Part shown: positions 1 through 8,876 of the stretch, in pieces
Layout of the letters: each line of letters starts with the position of its first letter
Numbering within the stretch: position 1 is the first letter of the stretch
Notes under the pieces: model-generated
Told to the model about the DNA's origin: nothing
Seen by the model: only the letters and a program-made list of their open reading frames with translations
Databases searched by the model: none
Made by a program: the position numbers and the translations under genes
Assembly: GCA_039586575.1 (NCBI GenBank)
Contig: JBDHKD010000001.1
Location: forward strand, 62,001-126,000
Direction: 5' to 3'
Length of the DNA: 64,000 nucleotides
Source: G020344215 sp039586575
GTDB taxonomy: Bacteria > Gemmatimonadota > Gemmatimonadetes > Palauibacterales > KS3-K002

Positions 1-435
1 ATGGCAGCTGACATCATCGTCGCCGGAGAAGGTGCCAGCTTCGGCCAACCGGAGATCCTTCTCGGCGTTCTGCCGCCGGCGGCGTGCGCGCTGCTCCCCG
101 ATATCTGTCCACCCGGCGTCGCCGCCCAGCTGGTGTATACCGGCGCTCCCTTCAGTGCACAGGACGCGCAGCGGGCCGGTCTCGTGGCGCGCGTGGTGCC
201 CGACGCCGAGCTGCAGCAGGCGGCGGTTGAATTGGCGGAACGCATCACGCAGCACAGTGGCGCGGCGCTGCGGCTCGCCAAGCGTATGCTCCGAGGAGGC
301 CGGCAAGATGCTCGTGCCGCCGCCCTCTCGCGGGCCGGCGCGATTTACAATGACGAGCTGATGATGACGAAGGATGCGCTGGAAGGACTGAATGCCTTTC
401 TAGAGAAACGCCAGCCCACCTGGCGCCACGAATGA
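1..435 (+). CDS. Enoyl-CoA hydratase/isomerase family protein, probable cyclohexa-1,5-diene-1-carbonyl-CoA hydratase (3' part)
   Basis: C-terminal 144 residues of a crotonase. The window starts inside the gene: the first Met lies where crotonases have an internal core strand, so the 5' end is missing. The segment FGQPEILLGVLPPAACALLP contains the second catalytic Glu region (FGxPE) and closely resembles dienoyl-CoA hydratases of the benzoyl-CoA pathway, which hydrate the product of benzoyl-CoA reductase. Its position 33 bp upstream of bzdN, same strand, supports that role. The exact substrate is inferred from context; another crotonase role cannot be excluded. Confidence 0.8.
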   Translation: MAADIIVAGEGASFGQPEILLGVLPPAACALLPDICPPGVAAQLVYTGAPFSAQDAQRAGLVARVVPDAELQQAAVELAERITQHSGAALRLAKRMLRGGRQDARAAALSRAGAIYNDELMMTKDALEGLNAFLEKRQPTWRHE

Positions 436-468
436 CCTGAGCGCGCCGGCCTCGCAAGGAGGAAGCGG

Positions 469-1596
469 ATGTTCGAGAAGCTCCGCGATTGGGAAAGGAA
501 CCGCCACCAGTACGCCAAGGCCTGGAAGGAACGCACCGGCGGAAGAGTGTTGGGCTACTTCTGCACCTATGTTCCCGAGGAGATCCTCCACGCAGCCGGG
601 GTGCTCCCGGTGCGAATCCTCGGGAGCCATGAGCCGCAGGATGTTACCGAGCCCCATATCTTCGGCATGTTCTGTCCGTTCTGCCGGGACTGCCTCGCCC
701 AGGGACTCAAAGGGCGGTACGACTATCTCGATGGGATAATGATCGCCCAGTCGTGCCTGCATATCCGGCAGGCGTTCACCTCGTGGGAGAAGCACCGGCC
801 CCGCGAGTTCAGCTACTACCTCTGTATGCCCCACCACGTCCAGAGCCCGCGGGCGTTGCCCTACTTGACCGGAGAGCTAGTCCAGTTCAAGGCGGCGGTC
901 GAGGAGTGGACGGGAAAGACGATAACCGACGCCGACCTCGATGACGCCATCGCGGTGTATAACGAGAACCGGCGCCTGATGCACGCCGTCTACGAGTTGC
1001 GCAAGGGCGACAACCCGCCGCTTACCGGTGAAGAGGCGATGGAGATGGTGATCGCCTCGCAGATGACCGACAAGGCGGAGCACAACGCGGAGCTCAAAGC
1101 AGTCCTGGGCGAGCTCACCAAACGGCGTAACGGTCGGGACACGGGTGTGCGGTTGATGATCATCGGTAGTGAGGACGACGACACCGAGTTCATCAGGATG
1201 GTAGAGTCGTGCGGCGCGACGTTCGTCGTCGACGAGCACTGTACGGGGACCCGCTACTTCTGGAACGAGGTGGAGCCACGGGAGAACCGACTCGAGGCGA
1301 TCGCCGCTCGCTACATAGAGCGTGTCCCGTGCCCCACGAAGGACTGGGTGGAGCGGACGAGAATCCGTCACATCCTCGAACTTGCCAAAGATTGGAATGT
1401 CGCCGGGGCCATCGTCATGCAGCAGAAGTTCTGCGATCCGCATGAGCTTGATACACCGGCTGTGCGCAAGGCTCTGGAGGACGCGGGAATCAAGACGCTG
1501 TTCCTCGAGTTCGATGTCACCGTGCCCGTCGGGCAGTTCAAGGTGAGGGTCGAGGCGTTCCTCGAGATGTTCGGTGACGAAGACCTCTTCGACTAG
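469..1596 (+). CDS. bzdN: Benzoyl-CoA reductase, bzd-type, subunit N (HgdB/BcrC family)
   Basis: 375 aa. One of the two subunits that form the substrate-reducing half of ATP-dependent class I benzoyl-CoA reductase, which dearomatises benzoyl-CoA to cyclohexa-1,5-diene-1-carbonyl-CoA in the cytoplasm. Typical features are the N-terminal stretch VPEEILHAAGVLPVRILG and a Cys-rich segment GMFCPFCRDC, with a further Cys in QSCLHIRQ, likely ligands of a [4Fe-4S] cluster. The order N-O-P-Q-M-V matches Azoarcus-type clusters exactly, which is why I use bzd names. The ATG is preceded by AAGGAGG at a good distance. Confidence 0.92.
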   Translation: MFEKLRDWERNRHQYAKAWKERTGGRVLGYFCTYVPEEILHAAGVLPVRILGSHEPQDVTEPHIFGMFCPFCRDCLAQGLKGRYDYLDGIMIAQSCLHIRQAFTSWEKHRPREFSYYLCMPHHVQSPRALPYLTGELVQFKAAVEEWTGKTITDADLDDAIAVYNENRRLMHAVYELRKGDNPPLTGEEAMEMVIASQMTDKAEHNAELKAVLGELTKRRNGRDTGVRLMIIGSEDDDTEFIRMVESCGATFVVDEHCTGTRYFWNEVEPRENRLEAIAARYIERVPCPTKDWVERTRIRHILELAKDWNVAGAIVMQQKFCDPHELDTPAVRKALEDAGIKTLFLEFDVTVPVGQFKVRVEAFLEMFGDEDLFD

Positions 1597-1609
1597 CGAG
1601 AGGGCGAGA

Positions 1610-2917
1610 ATGGCCAGCCAGCAGATCTACGAGACCAGGCCGCTCAAGTGCTGGAAAAAGGCGAAGGAGATTCGCGAGAACTTCTACCGGGACTACGCTC
1701 AGGCCCACGAGAAGGGTGGCATCAGATGGGCTGGCGGCGCCTGGACCTTCGGAGCCGTTCCCTGCGGCCTCGGGGATGATGTGTACAGCCTGACCAGCGA
1801 GCCCTACGCCGCCTCGATCGCTGCCGACAAGAAGTTCTCCACGAGGTGCTTGGAAGCGGCGGAGCGGGCGGGCTACGCGCGCGACCTCTGCTCCTACATG
1901 CGCAACTACTGGGGCTCGGTCATCCTGGACGAGTACCTCTGGGGCGGTCCGTTCCCCAGACCGGACTTCATCTGGCAGGACCACATCTGTTGCAGTCACG
2001 CCAAGTGGTACCAGGTGGTGTGTGATCTGGAGCCGGGTATTCCGCACTACTGTATCGACGTGGCGGTCGGGCCCTCCGGGGAACTCAACGCGAACAAGTT
2101 GGACTACCTCGTCGGCCAGATGCACGATGGCATCGAGTGGCTGGAGAAAGTGACCGGGCGGGAGTACGACGACGAGAAGCTGGTCGAGGCGGTCTATAAC
2201 GAGTGCCGGGCGACATCGCTGTGGGCCGAAGTCTGCTGCCTGAACAAGGCGATTCCGGCTCCGCTGGATGAGAAGACGATGTTCTCGCTCTACGTGCTCG
2301 GCACCTTGATGAAGCACGGCAAGGTCGTGGCCGATTTCTATGAAGAACTTCGTGACGAGGTGGCGGAGCGAGTGCAGAACCAAATAGCCGCGATTCCGAA
2401 CGAGCAATGCCGGCTGATGTCCGATACCCAGCCGCCCTGGGGATTTCTGAGCCTGTTCCGCTACCTCGAGGGCTACGGCGCCATCTCAGTCGGCTCCCTC
2501 TACACGTTCGGTCTTATCGGTATGTGGGAGGACATGCCGGATGGTAGCTGGGGCCCTCGCACGACTCCCCAGGAGAAGGGGATCGCGATCAAGGACCGCG
2601 ACCAGGCACTGCGCATCCTTGCTGAGTGGAACCTCAACAAGCCGGAGTGGCAGCACTTCTACTCACCGCACCTCAAGACTGACATGATGGTCCGGATCGC
2701 CAGGGAGTGGTCGCTGGACGGCGTGCTGCTACACTACAACCGCGGCTGCGAGGGCCTCAGCTTGGGGATCGCCGAGAACCGCTTGGGCCTGATCGAGGCC
2801 GGCTTTCCGGTGATGACGTTCGAGGGGAACATGGGGGACGAGCGCGAGTTCGACATGGCGCGAACCAAGGCGCGCATCGACACCTTCATGGAGACCCTGG
2901 GCTACAAGCACAGCTGA
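1610..2917 (+). CDS. bzdO: Benzoyl-CoA reductase, bzd-type, subunit O (HgdB/BcrB family)
   Basis: 435 aa from the ATG at 1610. Reading upstream to 1574 would overlap bzdN without a good ribosome site, whereas GAGAGGGCGA precedes 1610. Second substrate-binding subunit of the reductase, partner of BzdN. Cys residues in QDHICCSHAKWY, in NEQCRLM and in HYNRGCEGLSLGI are candidate cluster ligands. Length agrees with Azoarcus-type BzdO (about 450 aa, from memory). Only 13 bp separates it from bzdN, so the two are almost certainly co-transcribed. Confidence 0.92.
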   Translation: MASQQIYETRPLKCWKKAKEIRENFYRDYAQAHEKGGIRWAGGAWTFGAVPCGLGDDVYSLTSEPYAASIAADKKFSTRCLEAAERAGYARDLCSYMRNYWGSVILDEYLWGGPFPRPDFIWQDHICCSHAKWYQVVCDLEPGIPHYCIDVAVGPSGELNANKLDYLVGQMHDGIEWLEKVTGREYDDEKLVEAVYNECRATSLWAEVCCLNKAIPAPLDEKTMFSLYVLGTLMKHGKVVADFYEELRDEVAERVQNQIAAIPNEQCRLMSDTQPPWGFLSLFRYLEGYGAISVGSLYTFGLIGMWEDMPDGSWGPRTTPQEKGIAIKDRDQALRILAEWNLNKPEWQHFYSPHLKTDMMVRIAREWSLDGVLLHYNRGCEGLSLGIAENRLGLIEAGFPVMTFEGNMGDEREFDMARTKARIDTFMETLGYKHS

Positions 2918-2933
2918 GGAATCGGGAACGCTC

Positions 2934-3701
2934 ATGGTAACTGCAGGGATCGACATGGGGTCTAAGACCATCAAGATCGTGATCCTCCGCGACGACGAGG
3001 TGCTCGGCAAGAGCAAGATCTTGGCCGGGTTCGAGAACCGCGAAGCCGCCGAGCAGGCCTTCGCCGCGGCTCTCGGCGACGCCGGCCTGGCCAGCGACGA
3101 GGTCGAGCGCGTCGTCGCCACCGGGGCGGGGCGCGGCAACGCCCCCTACAGCGAACGGGCCGTATCTGAGGTGGCGAGTGATGCCAGAGGCGTCATCAAG
3201 CTCTATCCGGCAGCGCGCACCGTGATCGACGTGGGTGCGGAGGAGGGTCGGGCGATCCGCTGCAACGAGAGTGGGAAGGTGCTGGACTTCGCCCTCAACG
3301 AGAAATGCGCCGCCGGGGCGGGTGCCTTCACTGAGGCGATGAGCCGTGCTCTGGAGGTCGGGATCGAGGATCTGGGCGCGATGTCGCTCAACTCGACAAC
3401 CGCGATCCCGATGAACGCTCAGTGCGCTGTATTCGCGGAATCGGAAGTCGTGTCGCTCTTGCACAACAAAATAGCCAAGGAAGACATCGCCAGGGCGGTG
3501 CACGACGCCATCGCCAGCCGCATCGTTTCGCTGGCGCGGAAGGTCGGCTTCGAGCCCGACGTCGTCCTCATCGGCGGAGTGGCTCACAACGTCGGTTTCG
3601 TCGACTCGCTGCAAAAGGCCCTCGAGTGCAACGTCATCGTACCGGATGACCCCGAGTACATCGGGGCTTTCGGTGCCGCGTTGGCGGCTGCGGAGAGCTG
3701 A
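2934..3701 (+). CDS. bzdP: Benzoyl-CoA reductase, bzd-type, subunit P (ASKHA ATPase, BadF/BadG family)
   Basis: 255 aa. One of two ATP-hydrolysing electron-activation subunits that pass electrons from ferredoxin to BzdNO at very low potential. The fold signature is visible: phosphate loop AGIDMGSKTIK at the N-terminus, the helix-cluster-helix Cys in NEKCAAGAG (Cys125) and the second Cys in NAQCAVFAESE (Cys164), expected to bridge a [4Fe-4S] cluster at the dimer interface with BzdQ, and a C-terminal GGVAHNVG adenosine motif. Sixteen bp after bzdO. Confidence 0.92.
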   Translation: MVTAGIDMGSKTIKIVILRDDEVLGKSKILAGFENREAAEQAFAAALGDAGLASDEVERVVATGAGRGNAPYSERAVSEVASDARGVIKLYPAARTVIDVGAEEGRAIRCNESGKVLDFALNEKCAAGAGAFTEAMSRALEVGIEDLGAMSLNSTTAIPMNAQCAVFAESEVVSLLHNKIAKEDIARAVHDAIASRIVSLARKVGFEPDVVLIGGVAHNVGFVDSLQKALECNVIVPDDPEYIGAFGAALAAAES

Positions 3702-3730
3702 GCGACCTCACGGGTAAGGGGAAGTGATCA

Positions 3731-4600
3731 ATGACTGAGTACTGGCGCTGGAAGGAATACCGCTGGCACGACGAGGAGAAGGACTGGCGTGAGGGGGAGC
3801 TCGTCACCGCTGGCGTGGACGTGGGTTCCGTTTCCTCCCAGGCGGTGATCATGGTGGACGGCGAGCTGTATGCCTTCTCCAACATGCGCACCGGTTCCGA
3901 CAGCCCCGAGAGCGCTCGCAAGGCGATGAATTGGGCCATGGAGGGAACCGGTCTGACCCAGGACGACGTCGGGTTCGTGGTGGGGACCGGCTACGGACGG
4001 GTCAACGTGCCGTTCTCGGACAAAGCGATCACCGAGATAGCCTGCCATGCCCGTGGTGCGAACTACATGTACGGCCCCAGTGTGCGGACCGTCCTCGACA
4101 TGGGCGGCCAGGACTGCAAGGTGATACGCTGCGACGAGCGGGGTAAGGTCGGCGCCTTCGTAATGAACGACAAGTGCGCGGCCGGCACGGGGCGTGGCAT
4201 GGAGGTGTTCGCCGACCTGCTGGCGATCCCCATCGAGGAGGTCGGCGAGCTGTCGCTGCAGGTGGACGAGGAGCCGCCACCCGTATCATGTACGTGCGTG
4301 GTGTTCGCCAAGTCCGAAGCTACGGCGCTGCTGCGCGAAGGTTGGCCGAAGAGCAAGGTCCTGGCGGCCTACTGTTCCGCCATGGCGCACCGGGTCGTGA
4401 CGCTGCTCGAGCAGGTCGGCATCGAGGAAGATTTCGCCATCACCGGCGGGATCGCCAAGAACATCGGTATCGTCAGCCGACTCGAGCACGAAATAGGCAT
4501 CAAGGCTATGCCCGCCAAGTTCGACACCCAGATCGCCGGCGGACTTGGCGGTGCGCTGTTCGCTCAGAACCTGCTGAAGAAGAAACTCAGCGCGAACTGA
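3731..4600 (+). CDS. bzdQ: Benzoyl-CoA reductase, bzd-type, subunit Q (ASKHA ATPase, BadF/BadG family)
   Basis: 289 aa. Second ATPase/activator subunit. It carries an N-terminal extension of about 25 residues rich in Trp and charged residues, as in Azoarcus-type BzdQ, then phosphate loop AGVDVGSVSSQ, cluster Cys in NDKCAAGTGRG (Cys149) and SCTCVVFAKSE (Cys189), and GGIAKNIG near the C-terminus. The extension distinguishes it from BzdP and helps assign P versus Q. Encoded 29 bp after bzdP in the same operon. Confidence 0.92.
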   Translation: MTEYWRWKEYRWHDEEKDWREGELVTAGVDVGSVSSQAVIMVDGELYAFSNMRTGSDSPESARKAMNWAMEGTGLTQDDVGFVVGTGYGRVNVPFSDKAITEIACHARGANYMYGPSVRTVLDMGGQDCKVIRCDERGKVGAFVMNDKCAAGTGRGMEVFADLLAIPIEEVGELSLQVDEEPPPVSCTCVVFAKSEATALLREGWPKSKVLAAYCSAMAHRVVTLLEQVGIEEDFAITGGIAKNIGIVSRLEHEIGIKAMPAKFDTQIAGGLGGALFAQNLLKKKLSAN

Positions 4601-4642
4601 GCCGCGCGGCCGAGTACGACAAACGGGGAAGGAGATCGAGGC

Positions 4643-4924
4643 TTGAAGGCGCACTACGGATACAAGGATGGCGCCGGCGATTTCTTCATCATCATCGATA
4701 CCGATAGGTGTATTGACTGCGAGGACCGCGGATGCGTTGCGGCCTGTCCGGAAGGGGTCTTGGAGATCATCACCGACGACTACGACGATGAGGTCGCGGC
4801 GGTGGTTGAAGATCACCGTAAGAAGATCAAGTACTCGTGCGCTCCCTGCAAACCCGAGCGGGACCGCACGCCTCTCCCCTGCATCACGGCCTGCGCCCCC
4901 GGCGCGCTCACCCATTCGTGGTGA
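4643..4924 (+). CDS. bzdM: 2x[4Fe-4S] ferredoxin, electron donor to benzoyl-CoA reductase
   Basis: 93 aa. Start is TTG at 4643, chosen because GGAAGGAG lies about 9 nt upstream. Eight Cys form two cluster motifs: 23, 26, 31, 35 (spacing 2-4-3, each site slightly longer than in clostridial ferredoxins) and 66, 69, 80, 84 (spacing 2-10-3). The long gap in the second motif is typical of ferredoxins linked to benzoyl-CoA reductase. It should carry electrons from BzdV or the Kor enzymes to BzdPQ. Located between bzdQ and bzdV as in Azoarcus-type clusters. Confidence 0.88.
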   Translation: MKAHYGYKDGAGDFFIIIDTDRCIDCEDRGCVAACPEGVLEIITDDYDDEVAAVVEDHRKKIKYSCAPCKPERDRTPLPCITACAPGALTHSW

Positions 4925-4985
4925 AGACCCCTAGCAAGGGCGTCGGGATGACCTGCCGCCTGCTCCGCCCGCGAGGAACGGCGCG

Positions 4986-7529
4986 ATGATCAGACTGTCG
5001 ATCGACGGCGCAGAGGTCCAGGCCCGAGCTGGAGCGACGGTCCTGGATGCGGCCGATGCCGCCGGCATCTACATCCCGCGCTTGTGCTCGCATCCGGCCC
5101 TGCCGCCGGTTGACCCGGCGGAGCTCGCTCCCTGGCAGCAGGTATATCAGGGGCCGCTCTCCCAAGCTAATCCACCTCGGCGCAACGGCGGCCACGAGGG
5201 CTGCCTGCTGTGTCTCGTAAGGGTCGACGGAGAGATCGAGCCTGCCAGAGCCTGCGTCAGTCGCGTGGAACAGGGAATGCGGGTGTCGACCGCCGATGCC
5301 GAGATCGAGTCCCGGCGCCGCGCCACGCTCAGGAAACTCTTTGCCAGCCACCCCCACGCTTGTGTGCAGTGTGCGCAGAGAGCCGGCTGTGCTCTCGAGC
5401 CCTGCTCGACCAACGTGGCCCGCGAGGAGCGCTGTTGCCCCATCTTCCACAGCTGCGAGCTTCGCCGCCTCGCCGAGTACGTTGGCATACCCGACGACAC
5501 TCCGCGCTATCGCCCCGCCGACCGCCCCCGCGTGGACGACGAGCCGCTGTACTTGAGGGACCATAACCTGTGCATCGGCTGCCTGCGCTGCGTGCGCATC
5601 TGCCGCGACGTGAGAAGAGTCGATGCGCTGGGATTCGTGCTGGGCGAGGACGGAGACGTGGTGGTGGGCACGAAGGCGCCTACCCTGATCGAGTCGGATT
5701 GCCGTTTCTGCTCCAGCTGCGTGGAAGTCTGTCCCACCGGTGCGCTGCGTCTCAAGTTCGACGATCCGAGGCTGGATGGCGTGCGGGCTACGCGCTGCCT
5801 CGCCGATTGTCCTGCCGGGATGGACATACCGCGCTACCTGCGGGAGATGAGACGGGGCGAGTTCAGCCGTGCCGAGGCCGTTATCCGCGAGGCGGCTCCT
5901 TTGCCGCGAGTCCTGGGCCAGGTCTGCTTCCACCCCTGCGAGGACCGCTGTCTACGCGGCGAGCTGTCCGAACCGGTCGCGATCTGTGCCCTCAAGCGCG
6001 CCGCGCTCGACCATGCGGGCGAGCCGACCTGGAAAGCGCACCTGAAGCCCGGCCCTGCCACCGGTAAGCGGGTCGCCGTCATCGGTGGCGGTCCGGCCGG
6101 TCTTACTGCCGCCTGGTTCCTGAGGCTGAAAGGGCACGAGGTGGTGGTGCTCGACTCACAACGCCTGCCCGGCGGCTGGCTGCGCGACGGAATTCCTCGC
6201 TACCGCCTCTCGCGCGACGCGCTCGATGCGGATATCCAGGAGATCGCCGAGATCGGTGTCGAGCTGCGGATGGGAGTCGAGGTGGGGAAGGACATAGGCT
6301 TCGAGAGGGTTCGTGAGACGCATGACGCCGTTCTCGTCGCCGCGGGCGCCCGCCGGGCCAAACGGCTTGCCTGCGAGGGTGTCGAACTGGACGGGGTAGA
6401 GAGCGGTCTCGAGCTGCTGAAGCGCCTTGCCGTCGATGGTGGCACCGACCAGCCGCGCTTCGGCGGCGCGAGGGTCGTCGTCATCGGCGGCGGCGACGTA
6501 GCGGTCGACGTGGCTCGAACGGCCATTCGCCTGGGAGCGGATGAAGTGCACCTCTGTTGTCTCGAGGAGCGCGAGGCGATGCCGGCGCACCACGCCGAGG
6601 TCGCCGAGGCCGAGCGCGAGGGCGTGCGGGTCCATCCCGGCTGGGGCCCGGTGCTGATCGCGGGCGCCGGCAGCGTCGAGCGAATCGATTTCCATAAGTG
6701 CGTCTCGGTGTTCGACGACCGGGGCAGCTTCGCACCGCAGCTCGACGGCACGATCGAGATCTCGCAGGAAGCCGACTGCGTGCTCATCGCCATAGGTCAG
6801 GAACCGGCCCTCGACTTCCTCGAAAGCATGGAAGCCGTGGAGCTGACGGGCGCCCGGAACATCGACGTTCACGTGGAGTCGATGGCGACATCGTGCGATG
6901 GCGTTTTCGCCGGAGGGGATGTCGTGTCGGGCCCGGCTTCGGTGGTAGAAGCCATCGCACAGGGGCGGCGGGCCGCTTCGGGCATCGACCGCTACCTCGG
7001 TGGAGATGGGAACATCTACTTCCCGCTGCTGGGCGAGACCGAGCCCGATGCAGAGTTGGGTCGGCCAGATGGATTCGCGGAGCTCGCGAGGACTCCCATG
7101 CCGCGCCTGCCCGTCGGCAGAGCGATCGGCTCTTTCGGCCTCGTCGAGACCGGCTACGCGCCCGGCGACGCCCGGCGCGAGGCCGATCGCTGTTTGCGTT
7201 GCGACCTCAGGTTGCTCATCCCTCAGCCTGCCGCTCCGCCCGAGCCCTGGCTCGAGCTCACCGGGGAGAACATCGCCAGGGTGCCGGAGTCGGAAGGGGT
7301 GTATCAGCTGCTGGACGAGCAGAAGCTCGTCTACGCGATCAAGGGAGTCGCCAATCTGAGGGGCGCGCTGTCGGAGATCGCCAAGACATCCGCCAGGGCC
7401 AGGTTCTTCCTCTTCGACCTGGATCCCATGTACTCGAAGCGGGAGAGCGAGCTCATTCAAGAGTACCTGCGTGCTCACGGCTGCATGCCACCGGGAGAAG
7501 GCGAGGACGACCTCGATGACCTGTTCTAG
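4986..7529 (+). CDS. bzdV: Flavin and iron-sulfur NAD(P)H:ferredoxin oxidoreductase BzdV-like
   Basis: 847 aa, multidomain. Residues 1-80 resemble a plant-type [2Fe-2S] domain; 90-170 a Cys/His-rich NuoG-like region; 190-260 two ferredoxin-type motifs (CIGCLRCVRIC and CRFCSSCVEVCP). From about 265 the protein is glutamate-synthase small-subunit-like with a Cys-rich start, FAD motif AVIGGGPAGLTAAWFL and NAD(P) motif VVIGGGDVAVDVART. The C-terminal 80 residues are an unassigned tail. In Azoarcus-type clusters BzdV is proposed to reduce the ferredoxin with NADPH. The architecture also resembles electron-bifurcating reductase modules, so a bifurcating role is possible but unproven. Confidence 0.87.
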   Translation: MIRLSIDGAEVQARAGATVLDAADAAGIYIPRLCSHPALPPVDPAELAPWQQVYQGPLSQANPPRRNGGHEGCLLCLVRVDGEIEPARACVSRVEQGMRVSTADAEIESRRRATLRKLFASHPHACVQCAQRAGCALEPCSTNVAREERCCPIFHSCELRRLAEYVGIPDDTPRYRPADRPRVDDEPLYLRDHNLCIGCLRCVRICRDVRRVDALGFVLGEDGDVVVGTKAPTLIESDCRFCSSCVEVCPTGALRLKFDDPRLDGVRATRCLADCPAGMDIPRYLREMRRGEFSRAEAVIREAAPLPRVLGQVCFHPCEDRCLRGELSEPVAICALKRAALDHAGEPTWKAHLKPGPATGKRVAVIGGGPAGLTAAWFLRLKGHEVVVLDSQRLPGGWLRDGIPRYRLSRDALDADIQEIAEIGVELRMGVEVGKDIGFERVRETHDAVLVAAGARRAKRLACEGVELDGVESGLELLKRLAVDGGTDQPRFGGARVVVIGGGDVAVDVARTAIRLGADEVHLCCLEEREAMPAHHAEVAEAEREGVRVHPGWGPVLIAGAGSVERIDFHKCVSVFDDRGSFAPQLDGTIEISQEADCVLIAIGQEPALDFLESMEAVELTGARNIDVHVESMATSCDGVFAGGDVVSGPASVVEAIAQGRRAASGIDRYLGGDGNIYFPLLGETEPDAELGRPDGFAELARTPMPRLPVGRAIGSFGLVETGYAPGDARREADRCLRCDLRLLIPQPAAPPEPWLELTGENIARVPESEGVYQLLDEQKLVYAIKGVANLRGALSEIAKTSARARFFLFDLDPMYSKRESELIQEYLRAHGCMPPGEGEDDLDDLF

Positions 7530-7550
7530 ACCTCCCGGCAGGGGCAGCAG

Positions 7551-7575
7551 CGCCGGCCCCGTCCCGGGGCCGGCG
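7551..7575 (+). terminator. GC-rich hairpin after bzdV
   Basis: Perfect 10-bp inverted repeat (CGCCGGCCCC / GGGGCCGGCG) with a 5-nt loop, 22 bp after the bzdV stop. There is no T-run, so it may act as a weak or factor-dependent terminator or as an mRNA end-protecting stem separating the two reductase gene sets. Confidence 0.5.
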
Positions 7576-7695
7576 GCACGCCGACCCTGAGAAAGACGAG
7601 CGAATATAAGGCCGGGGACGAGTCCGGCGTCGGGAGGAGTCGCGCTTCGCGTCTTTAGTGATTATCGTTAGCGGACCAGCGCAAAGGAGATGAGC
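7576..7695 (+). promoter_or_regulatory. Leader of the second aryl-CoA reductase set
   Basis: The 120 bp between the hairpin and the second C subunit is the largest gap in the reductase block and the likely site of a separate promoter. TATAAG at 7605-7610 is a possible -10 box, but no convincing -35 is visible. The closing AAGGAG at 7684-7689 touches the upstream ATG (7690) and sits 6 nt before TTG 7696. Confidence 0.3.
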
Positions 7696-8862
7696 TTGAC
7701 GGTGCAAACGTTCCCTGAGTGGCAGGGCCAGCCGCTCGACGAGACACTCTATCAGTGCCGGGAGCTGGTGGAGGACAGCGATTTCCCGACGGTGCGTCGC
7801 TGGCGTGAGGCGGGCGGAAAGGTCGTGGGGCATTTCCAGGTGTATTTTCCCGAAGAGATCGCTCATGCGGCCGGGATCCTGCCGGTCAAAGTTCGGGGCG
7901 CCTCGCTCGAGCCCACGCAGGCCGACTCACGCTTCGGTTCCTATCTCTGCTCGATCATCAAGACCTCGTTGGAGCTAGCGCTGAGCGATCGTATCGAGCT
8001 GGACATGTTCGTGACGCATCCGATCTGCGATGCGGCGCGCAACCTGGCGGCAGTGTGGGGGCGAAACTTCTCATATCCGTGCCAGATACTGTACCTGCCG
8101 CAGAACGCGAACTCCGGCCACACGGTGGAGTACCTGCGAGACGAGTATGACCGGCTGAGGCGCAGCATCGAGGGGATCGCCGGCCGCAAGGTCACGGACG
8201 ACGATTTGCGTCAGTCGCTGGCCGTGTTCAACGAGAATCGGGCACTATTGCGGGACCTCTACGCCATCAAGCGCGACACGCCGTGGCTCGTCTCGGCGGA
8301 CGAAGCGTACGTGCTCGTGGCGGTCGGTGGATCGATTCCACGCGAGGAGCACAATGCGCTCCTCCGCTGCGTCCTGCCGCTGATCGAGGAGCGGCCGGCC
8401 AAGCGACAGGACCGAATCCGGGTCGTGTTCGAGGGCGGATTCTGTGAGCAGCCGCCGCTGGATCTGATTCGCGCCATAGGACGTTCCTGTTATGTCGTGG
8501 ACGACGATCTGCTGGTTGGCCTCCGCTGGATCGTGGAGGACGTGCCACTCGATGGCGATCCGCTGCTCAACCTGGCGGAGGCCTATATCGAGCGGTCGTC
8601 ACACAGCCCGGTACAGCACGATCTGCGGAAGCCCAAGGAAGAGATGCTGCTAGCGCGGATCGCCGAGGCTGGGGCGCAGGCCGCCATCATCACGGCGCCG
8701 AAGATGTGTGAACCGGGTCTGGAGGAGCAGGTCGTGTACACGCGCGCGTTGGATCAGGAGAACATCGCCTACTTCGTGAGCGAATTCGAGGAGAACATGA
8801 CCAGTTTCGACCACCTGGAGATCCAGCTGGAGACGTTTGTCGAGAACTTGCTGTTTGACTGA
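7696..8862 (+). CDS. bcrC: ATP-dependent aryl-CoA reductase subunit C-like (HgdB/BcrC family), second set
   Basis: 388 aa from TTG 7696, preferred because AAGGAG lies 6 nt upstream; ATG 7690 abuts it. Homologous to BzdN but clearly divergent: it lacks the CPFCRDC segment and instead has YLCSIIK, HPICDAARNL and GGFCEQPPLDLI, the last resembling Thauera-type BcrC. It should be a substrate-reducing subunit with the next gene. Substrate may be benzoyl-CoA or a substituted analogue. A 2-hydroxyacyl-CoA dehydratase role is less likely given the C-B-A-D layout and the sequence likeness to BcrC. Confidence 0.8.
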   Translation: MTVQTFPEWQGQPLDETLYQCRELVEDSDFPTVRRWREAGGKVVGHFQVYFPEEIAHAAGILPVKVRGASLEPTQADSRFGSYLCSIIKTSLELALSDRIELDMFVTHPICDAARNLAAVWGRNFSYPCQILYLPQNANSGHTVEYLRDEYDRLRRSIEGIAGRKVTDDDLRQSLAVFNENRALLRDLYAIKRDTPWLVSADEAYVLVAVGGSIPREEHNALLRCVLPLIEERPAKRQDRIRVVFEGGFCEQPPLDLIRAIGRSCYVVDDDLLVGLRWIVEDVPLDGDPLLNLAEAYIERSSHSPVQHDLRKPKEEMLLARIAEAGAQAAIITAPKMCEPGLEEQVVYTRALDQENIAYFVSEFEENMTSFDHLEIQLETFVENLLFD

Positions 8863-8876
8863 ACAAAGGGAATTCG